A stretch of DNA of 64,000 nt from Polyangium jinanense (GTDB lineage Bacteria; Myxococcota; Polyangia; Polyangiales; Polyangiaceae). The notes below the pieces were generated by a model. The model made no database searches, was not told the origin of the DNA, and was given only the letters and a program-made list of their open reading frames with translations. Below are positions 1 to 8,820 of the stretch, piece by piece; positions within the stretch are counted from its first letter, which is position 1; every line of letters begins with the position of its first letter. The stretch covers positions 10,410 to 74,409 of the forward strand of contig NZ_JAGTJJ010000059.1 of assembly GCF_028435365.1 (NCBI RefSeq), in the 5' to 3' direction. Both the position numbers and the translations under genes were made by a program.

Positions 1-477
1 GAAATCGATGCCGGCGGAGGCGAAGAAGCCGAGATCGGGTTGGTAGGAAGTGGAAGCGGTGTGGGCGCGCGGGGCGTGGACGAGCGGCATGATGCCGCCG
101 CGTATCCAGGGATCGGCCTCGGTGCCCTGGGCTGCGTGGAGTTCCGCGTAGCTGCGGAGCCCCACCGAGTAGAAGTTGCAAGGGCTCTCCCCCAGCCACG
201 GATCAGCGCAATGATATCCTTGGGAGACCTTGAGTGGGAGCTGCAAGGCTCCGCCGAGCCGGAGGTGCGGGGTCAGCGCGTACGAGACCTCGGGGCCGTG
301 CACGAACATGACGCCAGGAGCGTTGAGGGCGAGCGCACCCTCTATGAAATGGTTCGTTCTCCAGCGGGGAAAGGGCTTCTTTGCCGGGGCGTGCGGAGGC
401 GGAGGCTCGGCGGCCGACGCTGCCGCGGCGATCGAGCCGGGAGCGAGGCATGAAACAAGGGCGAGGAGGTGTCGCAT
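1..477 (-). CDS. Exported outer-membrane-type protein, 3' end outside window
   Basis: The frame stays open from an ATG at 477 to the window edge, giving 159 residues without a stop. The N-terminus (MRHLLALVSCLAP, then an Ala-rich stretch to about residue 22) looks like a signal peptide. The ATG at 477 is chosen because GAAGG lies 5 bases upstream; an in-frame ATG at 489 is possible but lacks a visible ribosome site. The body resembles the product at 1270-1878: a strand containing PHLRLGGAL, a Cys-x-x-x-W segment, and DPWIRGGI matching DPWARAGI in the paralog. Regular alternating hydrophobic strands suggest a small beta-barrel or barrel-like envelope protein. It is the last visible gene of a minus-strand run that includes a methyltransferase. 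Its function is unknown. Confidence 0.6.
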   Translation of the reverse strand, partial: MRHLLALVSCLAPGSIAAAASAAEPPPPHAPAKKPFPRWRTNHFIEGALALNAPGVMFVHGPEVSYALTPHLRLGGALQLPLKVSQGYHCADPWLGESPCNFYSVGLRSYAELHAAQGTEADPWIRGGIMPLVHAPRAHTASTSYQPDLGFFASAGIDF

Positions 478-497
478 GCGTGCCTTCATCGAAGGGA

Positions 498-1256
498 TCA
501 GCGCTTGCGCGCTTCGGCCAAAAGCGTCAGCCCGCTGTCTGGCCGCCGCGCGTGATCCTCGGCGAAATCCGAGATGAACTTGCCCACCGTCCCCAGCGCC
601 GCGTACCCGATTCCGTGCAGCGGCATCAGGAACGGCGGCAGATCGTCGAGCTTCCACGACAGCCGCGCCAGCGCGAGCGTGATGGGCGTCGTGAGGATGT
701 AATGGTATCGCTCGAGCACGAGCCCGGCTCGTTCGAGTTTTTCCTGCAGGTGCTCCATGGTGTAAAAATTGTTTACCGCGTACCTCCGGCGATGCGCCTC
801 GCGCTCCGCGTCCGTGACCTCGGGGTTCGACAGGCTGTCGGCCGAGAGAAACAGCTTTCCGCCGGGCCGGAGCACGCGGCTCACGTGCTCGAGCACGCGG
901 TCCTCGTTTCGGAAATGCTCGATGACGCAGAACGAGATCACCTTGTCGAACGAGGCGCGCTCGAAGCCGAGCTCCTCGGCGTCCATGTAATGATAGTCCG
1001 TCCGCTCGCTCTGGTGCTTGCGTTGCGCCTTGGCGAGACGTTTTTCATGGATGTCCACGCCGACCACGTGCGCGCCTCGCGCCGCGATACGCGCGTCGTA
1101 ATACCCGTCGCCGCAACCGATGTCGAGGACCCGCTCCCCGGGCTGCGGATTCAGCCATTGCAGCAGCGTCGAGCACTCCTCGATGCGGCGGAAATGCCAG
1201 TGGGCGAGCGTCTCCATCATCGATACCATGGGTTTCGTCGTTCCGTTCGGATTCAT
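498..1256 (-). CDS. Class I SAM-dependent methyltransferase
   Basis: This 252-residue protein has a Rossmann-type methyltransferase fold. Motif I is VLDIGCGDG at about residues 43-51, the acidic end of strand 2 is VVGVD near 64-68, and a motif-II-like FDKVISFCVIEHF is followed by VLRPGGKLFLS. This is the usual layout of Methyltransf_11/25 enzymes that act on small molecules, lipids or quinones. The substrate cannot be read from sequence. AAAGGGG precedes the ATG. The gene starts 13 bp after the stop of the envelope protein at 1270-1878 and ends 20 bp before the next envelope gene, so the three are probably cotranscribed. A role in modifying an envelope component would be inference from context only. 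Confidence 0.85.
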   Translation of the reverse strand: MNPNGTTKPMVSMMETLAHWHFRRIEECSTLLQWLNPQPGERVLDIGCGDGYYDARIAARGAHVVGVDIHEKRLAKAQRKHQSERTDYHYMDAEELGFERASFDKVISFCVIEHFRNEDRVLEHVSRVLRPGGKLFLSADSLSNPEVTDAEREAHRRRYAVNNFYTMEHLQEKLERAGLVLERYHYILTTPITLALARLSWKLDDLPPFLMPLHGIGYAALGTVGKFISDFAEDHARRPDSGLTLLAEARKR

Positions 1257-1269
1257 TGGGAAGCCCCTT

Positions 1270-1878
1270 TCAAAATTGACCGCCGATACGCACGCCTGGG
1301 CCGAACACCGGCGAATGATCCCCGGTGAACAGGTTCGCCGTCCCGTACACGCCGGCGACGAACGGCCCTACGTGGATGTCGAATCCCAGCGATGCAATGA
1401 ACATGCCCTCGACGCGCAATCGCAGGTCGGGCCTCAGTGGGTCATGGTGCGAATAGATGAAGGGGACGCCGATACCCGCGCGGGCCCACGGATCGAAGAC
1501 GGCCTTCGGGCGGGCGTGCGCCTCCACGAAGCCGATGGGGGCGACGTAGTTGAAGGTGCAATCGAACCCCCGTTCCCAGCAATATTCGGCCGACCCCACC
1601 CCGATCGGGAGGCTCAGCGCCGCGCCGAGCCTGACGTGTGGATGGGCCAGGTACGAGAACTCGAGCCCCGCGACGCCGCTCTCCGCGCCGCCGATGCTGT
1701 AGCGCATCTCGAAGAACCCATTGACCTGGTAGGGCCGCGGAGGCGGCTCCTCCACCTTGGGTTCGTACCGCTCGTACGGATTCGTCAAATCCTTCGCCGC
1801 CGCCGCATTCGTCACGGTCCCGAGCGCGAGGAGGATGGCAAGGATGCCGCTTTGTTTTCTCCAGTCGAACGAAATCAT
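1270..1878 (-). CDS. Exported outer-membrane-type protein (paralog 2)
   Basis: The 202-residue product starts at the ATG at 1878 behind GAGGAG, and begins with a signal peptide (hydrophobic ILAILLALGTVTNAAAA, about residues 12-28). A longer frame upstream runs through the neighbouring pseudogene and is rejected. The mature part has alternating strands such as NGFFEMRY, HVRLGAALSL and FDIHVGPFVAGVYG, and ends in PVFGPGVRIGGQF; the terminal Phe is common in outer-membrane barrels. Clear relatives lie on both sides: the partial gene at 1-477 and the broken copy at 1898-2212. There are two Cys in the middle region. No known family was recognised; the envelope role is inferred from the signal peptide and strand pattern. 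Confidence 0.75.
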   Translation of the reverse strand: MISFDWRKQSGILAILLALGTVTNAAAAKDLTNPYERYEPKVEEPPPRPYQVNGFFEMRYSIGGAESGVAGLEFSYLAHPHVRLGAALSLPIGVGSAEYCWERGFDCTFNYVAPIGFVEAHARPKAVFDPWARAGIGVPFIYSHHDPLRPDLRLRVEGMFIASLGFDIHVGPFVAGVYGTANLFTGDHSPVFGPGVRIGGQF

Positions 1879-1897
1879 CGCGAAGCTCCTCTCGTCC

Positions 1898-2212
1898 TTA
1901 GAATCGCCCGCCGAGACGCACGCCCGGTCCGAACACCGGGACATGGGTCCCCAGTGAACCCATACGCCGTCCCGTAGGCGCCCACGACGACCGGTCCCGC
2001 GTGGATGTCGAAGCCCAGGGAGCCGGAGAGCAGGCCTTCGATCTGGAGCCCCGAACCTCGGTGAATCCATTGATTTGATGGGGCCGCGGCCGCGGCGCTT
2101 CCGTCCGGGACTCGGCATTCGAAGACACGTCGACCTTGGGCTCTTCTGCCGCCGCAGCATTCGTCGTCATCGAGAGCGCGAGGACGACGGCGGCGAAACG
2201 CTTCGTGGGCAT
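1898..2212 (-). pseudogene. Decayed third paralog of the envelope protein, internal deletion plus frameshift
   Basis: The frame opens with a good signal peptide (MPTKRFAAVVLALSMTTNAA) and HQINGF, matching YQVNGF of the gene at 1270-1878. About 100 codons of the paralog are then missing. The homologous stretch LQIEGLLSGSLGFDIHAG resumes in a different frame and runs to about 1945, after which a one-base shift returns to the original frame for PVFGPGVRLGGRF before the stop. As written, the 104-residue product would have a nonsense middle. The pattern fits a deletion followed by an indel in a duplicated gene. A sequencing error could explain the second shift but not the missing segment. Confidence 0.75.
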
Positions 2213-2431
2213 GTGCGCCTCCGCCGCGATGACCGAGCAAGACAGATGCCGAGCGAGAAAAGCCGCACGAACCCCCCGAGGCGTGTCTCCCCTCCTCCAA
2301 GCACGCGGGTGGAGCCTTACTTGGGTGTCGTGGTCACGCCACGGCGCGTCTGTCGTGGTGTCGCCGTTTCTCTACAGGGGCGCTCGTGTCCGGGTGTCGT
2401 CGCCGCGCCACAACCGCTTTCGAAACGACGA

Positions 2432-2457
2432 AGGCCGCGCCCTTTCGAGCGCGGCCT
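2432..2457 (-). terminator. Candidate hairpin terminator after the thiolase gene
   Basis: AGGCCGCGC and GCGCGGCCT form a perfect 9-bp stem around an 8-base loop. The hairpin lies 24 bp beyond the thiolase stop codon. The T run that follows on the minus strand is weak, so the terminator may be imperfect or may only protect the 3' end. The remaining DNA up to 2212 shows no gene. Confidence 0.5.
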
Positions 2458-2481
2458 CCGTTCGTCCGGCGCGTGTTCGCG

Positions 2482-3660
2482 TCAGTCCTTGCGGTACATC
2501 GTCACGACGCAGGCCCCGCCGAGGCCGAGGTTGTGCTGGAGGGCGACCTTCGCCCCCTCGACCTGGCGCGCCTCGGCCGTGCCGCGGAGCTGCCAGACGA
2601 GCTCGGTGCATTGCGCGAGGCCGGTCGCCCCGAGCGGATGGCCCTTCGAGAGCAGGCCGCCCGAGGGGTTCGTCACGTACTTGCCGCCGTACGTGTTGTT
2701 CCCTTCCTCGATGAACTTCTCGGCCTCGCCCTCCTTGCACAGGCCGAGCCCCTCGTACGTCACGACCTCGTTCGCCGTGAAGCAGTCGTGGAGCTCCACC
2801 ACCTGCACGTCCTCGGGCCCGATCCCCGATTTCGCGTAAACCTGATCGGCGGCCGTTTTCGTCATGTCATAGCCGATCATCTTGATCATGCTGTCGCCGA
2901 AGCTCGACGCATAATCCGTGGTCAGCGACTGCGCCGCGATGTAGACCGCGTTCGAGATCCCCTTCTTGCGGGCGAAATCGTCCGAGCAGAGGATCGCCGC
3001 CGCCGCGCCGCACGTGGGCGGGCAGCACTGGAAGCGCGTCAGCGGATCGAAGACCTCGGGCGAGGCCATGATCTGCTCGAGCGAGAGGACCTCGTTGAAG
3101 AGCGCGTAGGGGTTCTTGCTCGCGTGCTTGCGCGCCTTCTCCGCGACCTTGCCGAACGTCTCGCGCTTCGCGCCGTACTTCCAGCGGTACTCGCGCCCCG
3201 CGCCGCCGAACATCTGCGCCGTCGGCGGCGCCTGGTTGAAGCCCTGCACGCGGTTCATCACGTCCAGGTGCTTGTCCATCGGGTTCGTTCGATCGGCCCA
3301 CTTCGCGTTCAGCGCGCCCTTCTCCATCTGCTCGAAGCCGACCACGATCACGCACTCGGCGAGGCCGCCTTCGATGGCCTGCCGGCCGAGGTAGAGCGCC
3401 GTCGAGCCGGTCGAACAGTTGTTGTTCACGTTGATGACGGGAATGCCCGTCAGGCCGACCTCGTAGACCGCCCGCTGCCCACACGTGCTGTCGCCGAAGA
3501 CGTACCCGGCGTACGCCTGCTCGACCTCGTTGTAATCGACGCCCGCGTCCGCGAGGGCCGTGCGCGCCGCCTTCGCGGCCATCACGTTGTACTCTTCGCT
3601 GGCGCCTGGCTTCTGGAACTTCACCATTCCGACGCCGATGACGTTGACTCGCCTGCCCAT
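2482..3660 (-). CDS. SCP-x-type thiolase (lipid-transfer thiolase)
   Basis: The 392-residue protein has the thiolase fold of the SCP-x/SCP2-thiolase branch, which cleaves 3-ketoacyl-CoA, often with branched or sterol side chains. The nucleophile is Cys82 in [13 protein letters not shown] and the GHPLGATG active-site loop (His near residue 340) follow, and GGACVV near the C-terminus carries the second catalytic Cys. The length matches the stand-alone thiolase part of SCP-x; no SCP2 domain is fused here, but three occur in the next gene. AGAAGGAGG lies just upstream of the ATG. It is 28 bp downstream of the MFE-2-like gene and surely shares its transcript. Together they could perform the last three steps of a beta-oxidation cycle. 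Confidence 0.9.
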   Translation of the reverse strand: MGRRVNVIGVGMVKFQKPGASEEYNVMAAKAARTALADAGVDYNEVEQAYAGYVFGDSTCGQRAVYEVGLTGIPVINVNNNCSTGSTALYLGRQAIEGGLAECVIVVGFEQMEKGALNAKWADRTNPMDKHLDVMNRVQGFNQAPPTAQMFGGAGREYRWKYGAKRETFGKVAEKARKHASKNPYALFNEVLSLEQIMASPEVFDPLTRFQCCPPTCGAAAAILCSDDFARKKGISNAVYIAAQSLTTDYASSFGDSMIKMIGYDMTKTAADQVYAKSGIGPEDVQVVELHDCFTANEVVTYEGLGLCKEGEAEKFIEEGNNTYGGKYVTNPSGGLLSKGHPLGATGLAQCTELVWQLRGTAEARQVEGAKVALQHNLGLGGACVVTMYRKD

Positions 3661-3688
3661 TTGAGCCTCCTTCTGCGAACGTGCGCGA

Positions 3689-6600
3689 TTAACCCAAAAG
3701 CCCCTTCAAGAAGTGCAGGCGGTTCGAGGCGATACGTACGTCGCCGTCGACCCGCAGGCGGCCCGTCTGGAACAGCCGCGCCTCCTGCTCCTTCCCCGAC
3801 ACGAGCGCGACGAAATCCTCCGTCGAGAGCGTGAGCACCGCCGACGGGTTCGTCGCCCGGCCCGTCGCCACCGTGGTTTTGCCACCGGTGAGGTCGACGT
3901 GCCAGTCGCCCTCCGTCAGCCGGAACTCGATGATCGCGTCGACTTCCTTTGCAAGCCCGGACGATTTCCCGAGCCGCTCCTTCAGCGCATCGAACACCGC
4001 CGCCGCACCCGGCCCCTTCGGCGCCGCCGCCGCTTGCGGAGCCGTCTCGGCCTTCACCTCGCCGCTCGCGGCCTTCGCCTTGTGCGCCGCGATGGCGGCC
4101 TTGGCCTGCTCGGGATCGATCTTCTTCATGAACCCGAGCTTCTGCGAGGCCATCACATTGCCCGAGATCTTGAGCTTGCCCTCGAAGTAGAGCTTCTGCG
4201 GATCGGCCTGGCCCGTGGCCATCGCGAGCCAATCCGACGACGCGATCTCGAGCACCGTATCGGCCTTGTCCGCGCCCGCGCCCGGGAAGACCGCGCCCTT
4301 GCCGTTCTTCAGATCGATCGTCCAGGTCGCGTCCGGGCCCTTGAGCTCGAACTGGAAGATGGTCTTCACCTTCTCGACGACCGCCGGGTTTTTCTCGACG
4401 TAGTCGCGAATCCCGATGAACACGTCGCCGGCCGGATCCTCGGCCGTCTTCGCGGGCGCCGCCGCAGCCGGAGCCGCCGCGCCGCCGGCCTTGGCCTTGT
4501 GCGCCGCGATGGCGGCCTTGGCCTGCTCGGGATCGATTTTCTTCATGAACCCGAGCTTCTGCGAGGCCATGACGTTGCCCGAGATCTTGAGCTTGCCCTC
4601 GAAGTAGAGCTTCTGCGGGTCGGCCTGGCCCGTGGCCATCGCGAGCCAATCCGACGACGCGATCTCGAGCACCGTGTCCGCCTTGTCCGCGCCCTTGCCC
4701 TCGAAGACCGCGCCCTTGCCGTTCTTCAGATCGATCGTCCAGGTCGCGTCCGGGCCCTTGAGGTCGAACTGGAAGATGGTCTTCACCTTCTCGACGACCG
4801 CTGGGTTTTTCTCGACGAAATCGCGGATCCCGATGAACACGTCGCCGGCCGGATCGTCGGCCGCCTTCGCGGGCGCCGCCGCAGAAGCAGCCGCCGCGGG
4901 CTTCGCCTTCGGCTGCGGGATCTCCTTCCAGAGCTCGATCGCCGCGTTCGAGATGACGACCTTGTCGCGCTCCTTGACCTTGCAGCGGAACACGATGCGC
5001 TCGTCGTTCTCCTTCCACATCTCGGTCACCACGGTCTCGCCCGGGAACACGCTGTCCGCGAAGCGCACCTTGATGCTCTTGAACTTGCGCGCGTCCCCGC
5101 CCGCGAACGTGTGGATCACGTGCCGCGCGGCGTAACCGAACGTGCAGAGCCCGTGCAGGATCGGCTTCGTGAAGCCGAACGCGCTCGCGAAGCTCGGGTC
5201 GGCGTGGAGCGGGTTCCAGTCGCCGGAGAGGCGATAAAGAAGCGCCTGGTTGTCGGGGATCTTCTGTTCGATCGTGGCGTCAGCTGCGCGCTCCGGCGGC
5301 ACGTTGATGTCCGACGACGGCCCGCGATCGCCGCCCCAGCCGCCCGCGCCGCGGATGACGGCCGTGCTCTCGTTGCGCAGGAGCACCTCGCCCGACTCGT
5401 CCGTCGTCCGGATCTCCGTGACGACCAGCGCGTTCTTGCCCTTGTCCCAGATCTCCTTGACCTTGGCCTTGTGCGTCAGCTTCGCCTTCGGCGGCAGCGG
5501 GCGCGTGAGCTCGAGGTACTGCTCGCCGTGCAGGAGCCGATCGAGCCCGTAGTTCATGCCCGGCGCGGTCTTGCCCTGCTTGGCGAGATCCATGAGCGCC
5601 GAGAGCGCCGCCACCACGCCGTACGTGGGCAGCGGGACGAAGCCCTGCCCGTGCAGCTCGTAGACGTAGCGCAGCTCCTTCTCGTCGAGCGGGTTCTCCG
5701 CCGCGCCGACGCCGAGCGCGTAGATCGAAAGATCACGCTCGTCGTAGCTCGAATGAACCGGCGGATACTCGTACCCGAGCGCCTGATCGACGTCGATGAG
5801 GTCGTTGCCGCCCTTGGTGGGGCCGGCCTGCACGTTCGCCATGACCGGGCCCATCGACTGATTGATCTCGGCCGGATGCGTGGTCTTGTCGAAGCCCGCG
5901 ATCGCGCCCCAGCTCTTCTGGACGTCCTCGATCTTGATGTCGCGCCCGAGCCGCACCGTCTTGCCCTCGGCGCGTTCCCAGCGGAGCTTCGCGAAGAAGC
6001 CGCCGCCCACCTCGAAAAGCCCGCCGGTCTCGGTCGAGCTCTCGTGACACAGGTAGGCGACGAGCGGGCTCACGTACTCGGGCCGGAGCGCGTCGATGAG
6101 CTCCTTCGGCAGCACCGTCTCCGTCAGGCGCGAGCCCGCGAGCGGCGCGATGGTGTTCACGAGAACGTTCTTCTTCTTGCCCTCGAGCGAGAGCGTGCTC
6201 GAGAGGCCGACGAGGCCGAGCTTGGCCATCGAGTAGTTCGCCTGCCCGAAGTTGCCGTAAATGCCGGCCGCAGACGACGTGAAGATGATGCGGCCGTAGC
6301 CCTGATCGCGCATGTGCGGCCACGCCGCGTGCGTGACGCGGAAGCTGCCGAGCACGTGCACCCGGTAGATGAGCTCCCAGTCTTCCTCGGTCATCTTGTG
6401 GAACGTGACGTCCCGCAGGATGCCGGCGTTGTTGACCACGATGTCGATGCGGCCGAACGCGTCGAGCGCGCTCTGCACGATCTTGCCCCCCTGCTCGACC
6501 GAATCGTAGTTCGCGACGGCCTCGCCGCCGGCCGCCTTGATCTCGGCGACGACCTTGTCCGCCGCCTCGGAGCTCGTGCCCCCGCCATGCCGGCCGCCGC

Positions 6601-6724
6601 CGAGATCGTTGACCACGACCTTGGCCCCGCGGCTCGCGAGCAGGAGCGCGTGTGCACGCCCGAGTCCGTTGCCCGCACCGGTAACGATCGCCACTCTTCC
6701 ATCGAAACGAAGCTCGTTCGCCAT
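3689..6724 (-). CDS. MFE-2-like multifunctional enzyme: SDR dehydrogenase, MaoC/hydratase-2, three SCP2 domains
   Basis: The 1,011-residue protein repeats the order of eukaryotic peroxisomal multifunctional enzyme type 2. Residues 1-300 are a short-chain dehydrogenase with [12 protein letters not shown] near 15-26, NNAG near 98-101, and a Ser / Tyr-x3-Lys site (NYSMAK). Residues about 330-600 are a double hot-dog hydratase 2 with the catalytic segment [12 protein letters not shown] near 500. The C-terminus then carries three SCP2-type lipid-binding domains (about 621-735, 760-874 and 905-1010). Human MFE-2 has one. Domains 1 and 2 are nearly identical; the third is divergent. Ala/Pro/Lys linkers separate them. 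The likely role is hydration and oxidation of 2-enoyl-CoA to 3-ketoacyl-CoA, passed to the adjacent thiolase. The substrate is unknown. Confidence 0.9.
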   Translation of the reverse strand: MANELRFDGRVAIVTGAGNGLGRAHALLLASRGAKVVVNDLGGGRHGGGTSSEAADKVVAEIKAAGGEAVANYDSVEQGGKIVQSALDAFGRIDIVVNNAGILRDVTFHKMTEEDWELIYRVHVLGSFRVTHAAWPHMRDQGYGRIIFTSSAAGIYGNFGQANYSMAKLGLVGLSSTLSLEGKKKNVLVNTIAPLAGSRLTETVLPKELIDALRPEYVSPLVAYLCHESSTETGGLFEVGGGFFAKLRWERAEGKTVRLGRDIKIEDVQKSWGAIAGFDKTTHPAEINQSMGPVMANVQAGPTKGGNDLIDVDQALGYEYPPVHSSYDERDLSIYALGVGAAENPLDEKELRYVYELHGQGFVPLPTYGVVAALSALMDLAKQGKTAPGMNYGLDRLLHGEQYLELTRPLPPKAKLTHKAKVKEIWDKGKNALVVTEIRTTDESGEVLLRNESTAVIRGAGGWGGDRGPSSDINVPPERAADATIEQKIPDNQALLYRLSGDWNPLHADPSFASAFGFTKPILHGLCTFGYAARHVIHTFAGGDARKFKSIKVRFADSVFPGETVVTEMWKENDERIVFRCKVKERDKVVISNAAIELWKEIPQPKAKPAAAASAAAPAKAADDPAGDVFIGIRDFVEKNPAVVEKVKTIFQFDLKGPDATWTIDLKNGKGAVFEGKGADKADTVLEIASSDWLAMATGQADPQKLYFEGKLKISGNVMASQKLGFMKKIDPEQAKAAIAAHKAKAGGAAAPAAAAPAKTAEDPAGDVFIGIRDYVEKNPAVVEKVKTIFQFELKGPDATWTIDLKNGKGAVFPGAGADKADTVLEIASSDWLAMATGQADPQKLYFEGKLKISGNVMASQKLGFMKKIDPEQAKAAIAAHKAKAASGEVKAETAPQAAAAPKGPGAAAVFDALKERLGKSSGLAKEVDAIIEFRLTEGDWHVDLTGGKTTVATGRATNPSAVLTLSTEDFVALVSGKEQEARLFQTGRLRVDGDVRIASNRLHFLKGLLG
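4078..4860 (-). repeat. 417-bp direct repeat encoding two near-identical SCP2 domains
   Basis: Two blocks about 360 bp long, starting near 4081 and 4498, differ at only a few bases and have a period of 417 bp (139 codons). They encode SCP2 domains 1 and 2 of the multifunctional enzyme. The near identity at the DNA level, including synonymous positions, indicates recent duplication or ongoing gene conversion, and makes the locus prone to loss or gain of a domain by recombination. Confidence 0.85.
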
Positions 6725-6857
6725 GAGCTGGATCCCTCGCGCGAGAAAGTTTCGCGTACGAAGTATCCGACTCCGCGTGCGGCGTCAATGGTTTCGTGTG
6801 GACGAGAACGTGCGGAGGCCTTTTGCCAGGGCAACACACGTGCGTCCCGTCCGGGCA

Positions 6858-7271
6858 TCAAGCGGCGCGGCGGGTCACCGTCGAGAGGCAATAAAGCAAG
6901 TGGTTGAGCCTCGTCCGGGCCTCGGCCGCGACCTCGCGCAGCGCCGCTTCCTCGTCGTTGGCGAGCGATTCGAGCAGGTCGATGATGACCACGATCGTCC
7001 GGTCGTCGTCGTCCTCGTACACGGCGAGGTTGCAAGGCACGAGGATGCCGACCTCCGGATCGGCCGACAGCGCCCGGTGCGCGAGCACGGGGTTACATGC
7101 TCCGAAGATCGTATACCGCCGGAAAGGCACGCCGAGTCGGGCGCGCAGCGTCTCGTCGATGTCGATCCGCGTGAGGACGCCGAATCCGACGTCCTTCAGG
7201 AGCTGGGGGATCTTCGCCAGCGCCTCGTCGTACGGGAGGTCGAGTGAAGCGCGGAGATTCGTTCGGGCCAT
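6858..7271 (-). CDS. DUF302 family protein
   Basis: The product has 137 residues. A longer frame exists upstream, but the ATG at 7271 follows GAGAGGGG at good spacing and opens directly into the domain. Typical DUF302 features are LLKDVGFGVLTRIDI near the start, then FGACNPVLAHRAL and ILVPCNLAVYED. The family folds as a small alpha/beta domain of unknown biochemical role. The gene is one of a minus-strand run with the two unknown proteins upstream, and 79 bp separate it from the next gene. Confidence 0.85.
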   Translation of the reverse strand: MARTNLRASLDLPYDEALAKIPQLLKDVGFGVLTRIDIDETLRARLGVPFRRYTIFGACNPVLAHRALSADPEVGILVPCNLAVYEDDDDRTIVVIIDLLESLANDEEAALREVAAEARTRLNHLLYCLSTVTRRAA

Positions 7272-7350
7272 GGTCCCCTCTCCGCGGAACGTGGCGCACC
7301 GCGCTGGCGATCGAAAGGGACGGAGGGCCGATTCGAGGATCGGCCGCCCG

Positions 7351-8043
7351 TCAGGCCGCCCGCGCGCGCTTGATCGTTTGTCGCGCCGCCTCGAGGAAGC
7401 GCGGCGGGAACGTGGCCGCGTCGAGGAAAAAGGCTTCGATGCTCGGCACCGCGTTCGGCATGCCCGCCCGCTCGTCGGCCACCGCGGCGACGAAGAGGTG
7501 CCCCGTCCCCCGCGCGAGCCACGTGTTCGGTAGCCCCGCCGCCGCGGGAAACGCCTCGCCGATGGGCCTGCCCGCGCTCTCCGGCATGTGCTTCGTCCGG
7601 CGCGAGCGGAGCCCGTCGGATGCCACGAAGAGCGCCCGATAAAAATCGCGCTTCTCCGGCACGGCCCGCGTGAGCTCGCGCGCGAGCACGCGCAGGTGTT
7701 GTTCGAGCAGGAGGCTCGGCATCCCGCGGTTCGAGAGCACGCCGGCGAGCCACTCGACCTGGCGCTTGATCGTGGCCTCGTTGTGCTCGGGCAAGGTCGC
7801 GAGGAACGCGCTGTCGCTCTGCGTGAACCGGACGCCCCGCTCGCCGTACCGGAACCCGTAATAGGGCGTGAGCCGCAGGGAAATCTTCCCTGCCCGGAGC
7901 GCCGCCTCGACCTCGCGTGGATCACTCGGCATGGGCGTCATGCCGGCCTCGGGGTTCAACGGATGCGACCAGGTGGTCTCGGCCGCCTCCCGCCTGCCCC
8001 CTCGAACCCTGCCCCCGCGTGTCCCCATGCCTTCCGTGTTCAC
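7351..8043 (-). CDS. Protein of unknown function, coupled to the DUF5995 gene
   Basis: The 230-residue product has no family I recognise. The GTG start at 8043 overlaps the TGA of the upstream gene in a GTGA, which suggests translational coupling and decides the start; Met35 or Met38 are alternatives because the first 30 residues are basic and Gly-rich. The body contains TPYYGFRYGERGVRF, a helical middle (LLLEQHLRVLARELT) and an Ala/Pro-rich end. No signal peptide or membrane segment is visible, so it is probably cytoplasmic. Confidence 0.7.
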   Translation of the reverse strand: MNTEGMGTRGGRVRGGRREAAETTWSHPLNPEAGMTPMPSDPREVEAALRAGKISLRLTPYYGFRYGERGVRFTQSDSAFLATLPEHNEATIKRQVEWLAGVLSNRGMPSLLLEQHLRVLARELTRAVPEKRDFYRALFVASDGLRSRRTKHMPESAGRPIGEAFPAAAGLPNTWLARGTGHLFVAAVADERAGMPNAVPSIEAFFLDAATFPPRFLEAARQTIKRARAA

Positions 8044-8786
8044 GTCTCTGGTTCTCCCCCGAAACCCCTCGGAAGCAAGAGCCCTCGACCGGCAAACCCG
8101 GCCATGCGGTCGATGGTCTTGAGGAAGGTCTCGTAGAGCAGATCGTTGTCGCGGATGGCCCAGAGCACCTCGGCGTTGGCCCAGGCGGCGTCACGCGCGC
8201 GCCGGACGCTCCACATGGCCATCACGTTGTCCACCCGGCCGAGCGCCTCCTCGACGTCGCGAAAAACCCCCGTCGCGAGTTTTTTCGTCGCGACCTTCTC
8301 CGCCTCCTCCAGGATGTCGTTGATGAGGAGGTAATCGTCGAAAAACCCCGTCCCCCGCCGCGGCTCGATGCCTTTGCGACCGCACGTCTCGACCACGGCG
8401 ATCGCGAGGTCGTGGTTGATGTGGGCGTTCATGCCGCAGAGGGCGTGCTGGAGCCGCGAGATCGAGCGCTCGCTGCGGGATTCGAAGAGCGGCTGCCAGG
8501 CGCGCGGCGACGATCCGGGGGCGCGGAGCTCGGCGAGGAAGGCGTCGAAGTAGAGGGTCGCGAAGACCACGTCGAGCTCCTCGAGCAGCACGGGCGTGGT
8601 GAACCGCCCTCGATCGAGCTCGGCGCGGATTCGGTCCGTCACGAGGAAGTAGAGCTCGTTGAAGGCGTGCACGCCGTCGGCGCTCGGCAGGGCGCCGTCG
8701 ATGATCTCCATCACGGCGAGGACGTCGTGGATGGAGCGCTGGGGCCGCGCCTTTATCCGATCGGCGAGGGACTCGCGACTGCTCAT
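8040..8786 (-). CDS. DUF5995 family protein
   Basis: The product has 248 residues. HDVLAVMEIIDGALP followed by HAFNELYFLVTD, then VVFATLYFDAFLAEL, and the signature GMNAHINHDLAIAVVET (about residues 118-134), match DUF5995, an all-helical family common in Actinobacteria and Myxococcota. The conserved His, Asn and Asp cluster suggests a ligand or metal site, but no activity is known. The stop codon overlaps the GTG of the next gene. There are only 34 bp between its start and the kup stop. Confidence 0.8.
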   Translation of the reverse strand: MSSRESLADRIKARPQRSIHDVLAVMEIIDGALPSADGVHAFNELYFLVTDRIRAELDRGRFTTPVLLEELDVVFATLYFDAFLAELRAPGSSPRAWQPLFESRSERSISRLQHALCGMNAHINHDLAIAVVETCGRKGIEPRRGTGFFDDYLLINDILEEAEKVATKKLATGVFRDVEEALGRVDNVMAMWSVRRARDAAWANAEVLWAIRDNDLLYETFLKTIDRMAGFAGRGLLLPRGFGGEPET

Positions 8787-8820
8787 GCGCCGCGAGGTTA
8801 CCCCAGGGGACGTGCGGGCA

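Noticed and set aside
3713..6907. A 1,064-codon open frame on the plus strand, antisense to the MFE-2-like gene
   Set aside because: It is an Arg/Leu/Asp-rich mirror of a real GC-rich gene and has no domain; the minus strand carries all recognisable motifs.
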